The position numbers and the translations under genes were made by a program. Source: CAZYTO01 sp964650405 (GTDB lineage Bacteria > Acidobacteriota > Thermoanaerobaculia > Gp7-AA8). Taken from it: a DNA stretch of 16,372 nt. Positions 15,628-16,372 of the stretch are shown piece after piece. Location: assembly GCA_964650405.1 (NCBI GenBank), contig CAZYTO010000116.1:1-16372 (forward strand), given 5' to 3'. Positions within the stretch are counted from its first letter, which is position 1; each line of letters begins with the position of its first letter. The notes under the pieces are model-generated. The model worked only from the letters and a program-made list of their open reading frames with translations, was not told the DNA's origin and made no database searches.

Positions 15628-16372
15628 CTACTTCCGTTCCACCTTCACCACGTCCGAGGCTACCTTGGTCTGCAGGAACTCCTTCCCCTTGCCGTCGGCC
15701 TTCAGGTAGGCGTCCCAGAAGGCGATCGACACGTCGCGGATGATGCGGAATGTATTGCGGCCCGCGCCGAAGGCAACCTCCGGCCGGCGCGCCGCGCTGG
15801 TGTCGGCCACGTTGCTCCGGCCTGTGCCCACCGTATCGCGCGGCTGCTCCAGCATCGCGGCGCTCCGTTCGAACGTACCGAGGCGGCCCGTGAAGGAGAG
15901 GTGATTCGCCCCTTCAATCTCCACGAAGTACTTGTCGCCCGGCGGCGAGTTGAGAAAAGCCGTCTTGCGCCATGCCGGGTCCTCGCCCTGTCCCACGCCC
16001 ATGTCCTGCGATCCGGTCATGTAAAGAATGGGGACCTTCACGTCGTGCCACGAGTCGGCGGTGAGCCCGCGCACGGTTGAAACACCCTGCGGCGACATGG
16101 CCAGGGCTGCCGTGACGTGCGGATCGCCGGCCTCGACCGGCGTCGTCGAAAACGTCTTCGCACCCGACACGAGCATCGTCGTGAATGCCCCGTACGAGTG
16201 CCCGGCCACGCCGATCTTCGTGCGGTCGATCTTCCCGCGCAGCTCAGGGAAGCGCGTCTCGAGATCGCCCAGCGAGTCGATCACCAGCGAGATGTCGGCG
16301 GCGCGATCGCGCCACTGCCCCTCGCGCTCCCGGTCCCAGATGTCCTCGATGCTCCGCGCGGCGGCGCCGGCC
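15628..16372 (-). CDS. Alpha/beta hydrolase, PAF-acetylhydrolase/dienelactone-hydrolase-like (C-terminal part)
   Basis: The C-terminal 247 or so residues of a gene that continues past the right edge. RAADISLVIDSLGDLETRFP precedes KIGVAGHSYGAFTT, whose GHSYG holds the nucleophile Ser. The acid is in LYMTGSQDMG and the His in EGANHLSF, giving a full triad in correct order. This pattern resembles bacterial homologues of platelet-activating-factor acetylhydrolase and related esterases. The end FWDAYLKADGKGKEFLQTKV is a typical closing helix. The N-terminus, and so any signal peptide, is outside the window. The frame has no stop to the edge; a GTG at 16284 is internal, not the start. The SDR gene follows at 12 bp on the same strand. 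Confidence 0.9.
   Translation of the reverse strand, partial: AGAAARSIEDIWDREREGQWRDRAADISLVIDSLGDLETRFPELRGKIDRTKIGVAGHSYGAFTTMLVSGAKTFSTTPVEAGDPHVTAALAMSPQGVSTVRGLTADSWHDVKVPILYMTGSQDMGVGQGEDPAWRKTAFLNSPPGDKYFVEIEGANHLSFTGRLGTFERSAAMLEQPRDTVGTGRSNVADTSAARRPEVAFGAGRNTFRIIRDVSIAFWDAYLKADGKGKEFLQTKVASDVVKVERK

Noticed and set aside
14962..16080. Long + strand open frame across the SDR and hydrolase genes
   Set aside because: It crosses two genes with complete catalytic motifs on the other strand and their intergenic gap.

Overview
The window is about 16.4 kb of high-GC bacterial DNA, probably from a draft or metagenome assembly, because it contains a 10-N gap at 10535-10544. The gene types point to Acidobacteriota: a Pkn-type Ser/Thr kinase with a TolB/PD40 propeller, a secreted DinB-fold protein, a PAF-acetylhydrolase-like hydrolase, and a small gene plus nucleotidyltransferase pair. 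The phylum is inferred from gene content; there is no rRNA or marker gene.

Layout. 1-779 (-): 5' part of an acyl-CoA dehydrogenase, divergent from a secreted DinB-fold protein (1023-1586). 1614-2551 (+): an accessory island of two paralogous small genes followed by a MNT/AbiEii-like nucleotidyltransferase, which resembles a toxin-antitoxin unit. 2538-4595: a flavin-binding PNPOx-family enzyme (-) divergent from a MocR/GntR regulator (+), with a near-perfect palindrome over the regulator's promoter. 4675-5288 (+): a Phd/YefM antitoxin and PIN toxin. 5289-7283 (-): a single-chain aconitase-superfamily enzyme with its swivel domain at the N-terminus. 7354-7829: a truncated secreted-protein gene that runs into three consecutive heptanucleotide repeat arrays. 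7855-10449 (+): the kinase-propeller protein. 10458-10857: a gene interrupted by the assembly gap. 10900-12669 (-): a PAS-GGDEF-EAL protein. 12697-12810: a large imperfect hairpin. 12895-13242 (+): a small secreted Cys-rich protein with a strong terminator. 13410-14849 (+): a secreted S33-type peptidase. 14911-16372 (-): a short-chain dehydrogenase behind an alpha/beta hydrolase that runs off the right edge.

There is no single pathway. The window is a mosaic of housekeeping or catabolic genes and accessory modules. Three themes stand out. First, many starts lack a Shine-Dalgarno sequence and instead have a TANNNT -10-like hexamer placed for leaderless or very short-leader transcription; at 1023, 1614 and 1842 the predicted +1 is exactly the A of ATG. 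Second, there are two adjacent toxin-antitoxin-like loci, one with a duplicated small partner gene. Third, the non-coding DNA is structured: heptamer arrays at 7706-7829, a 45-bp-arm hairpin at 12697-12810 and a palindromic operator candidate at 3252-3265.
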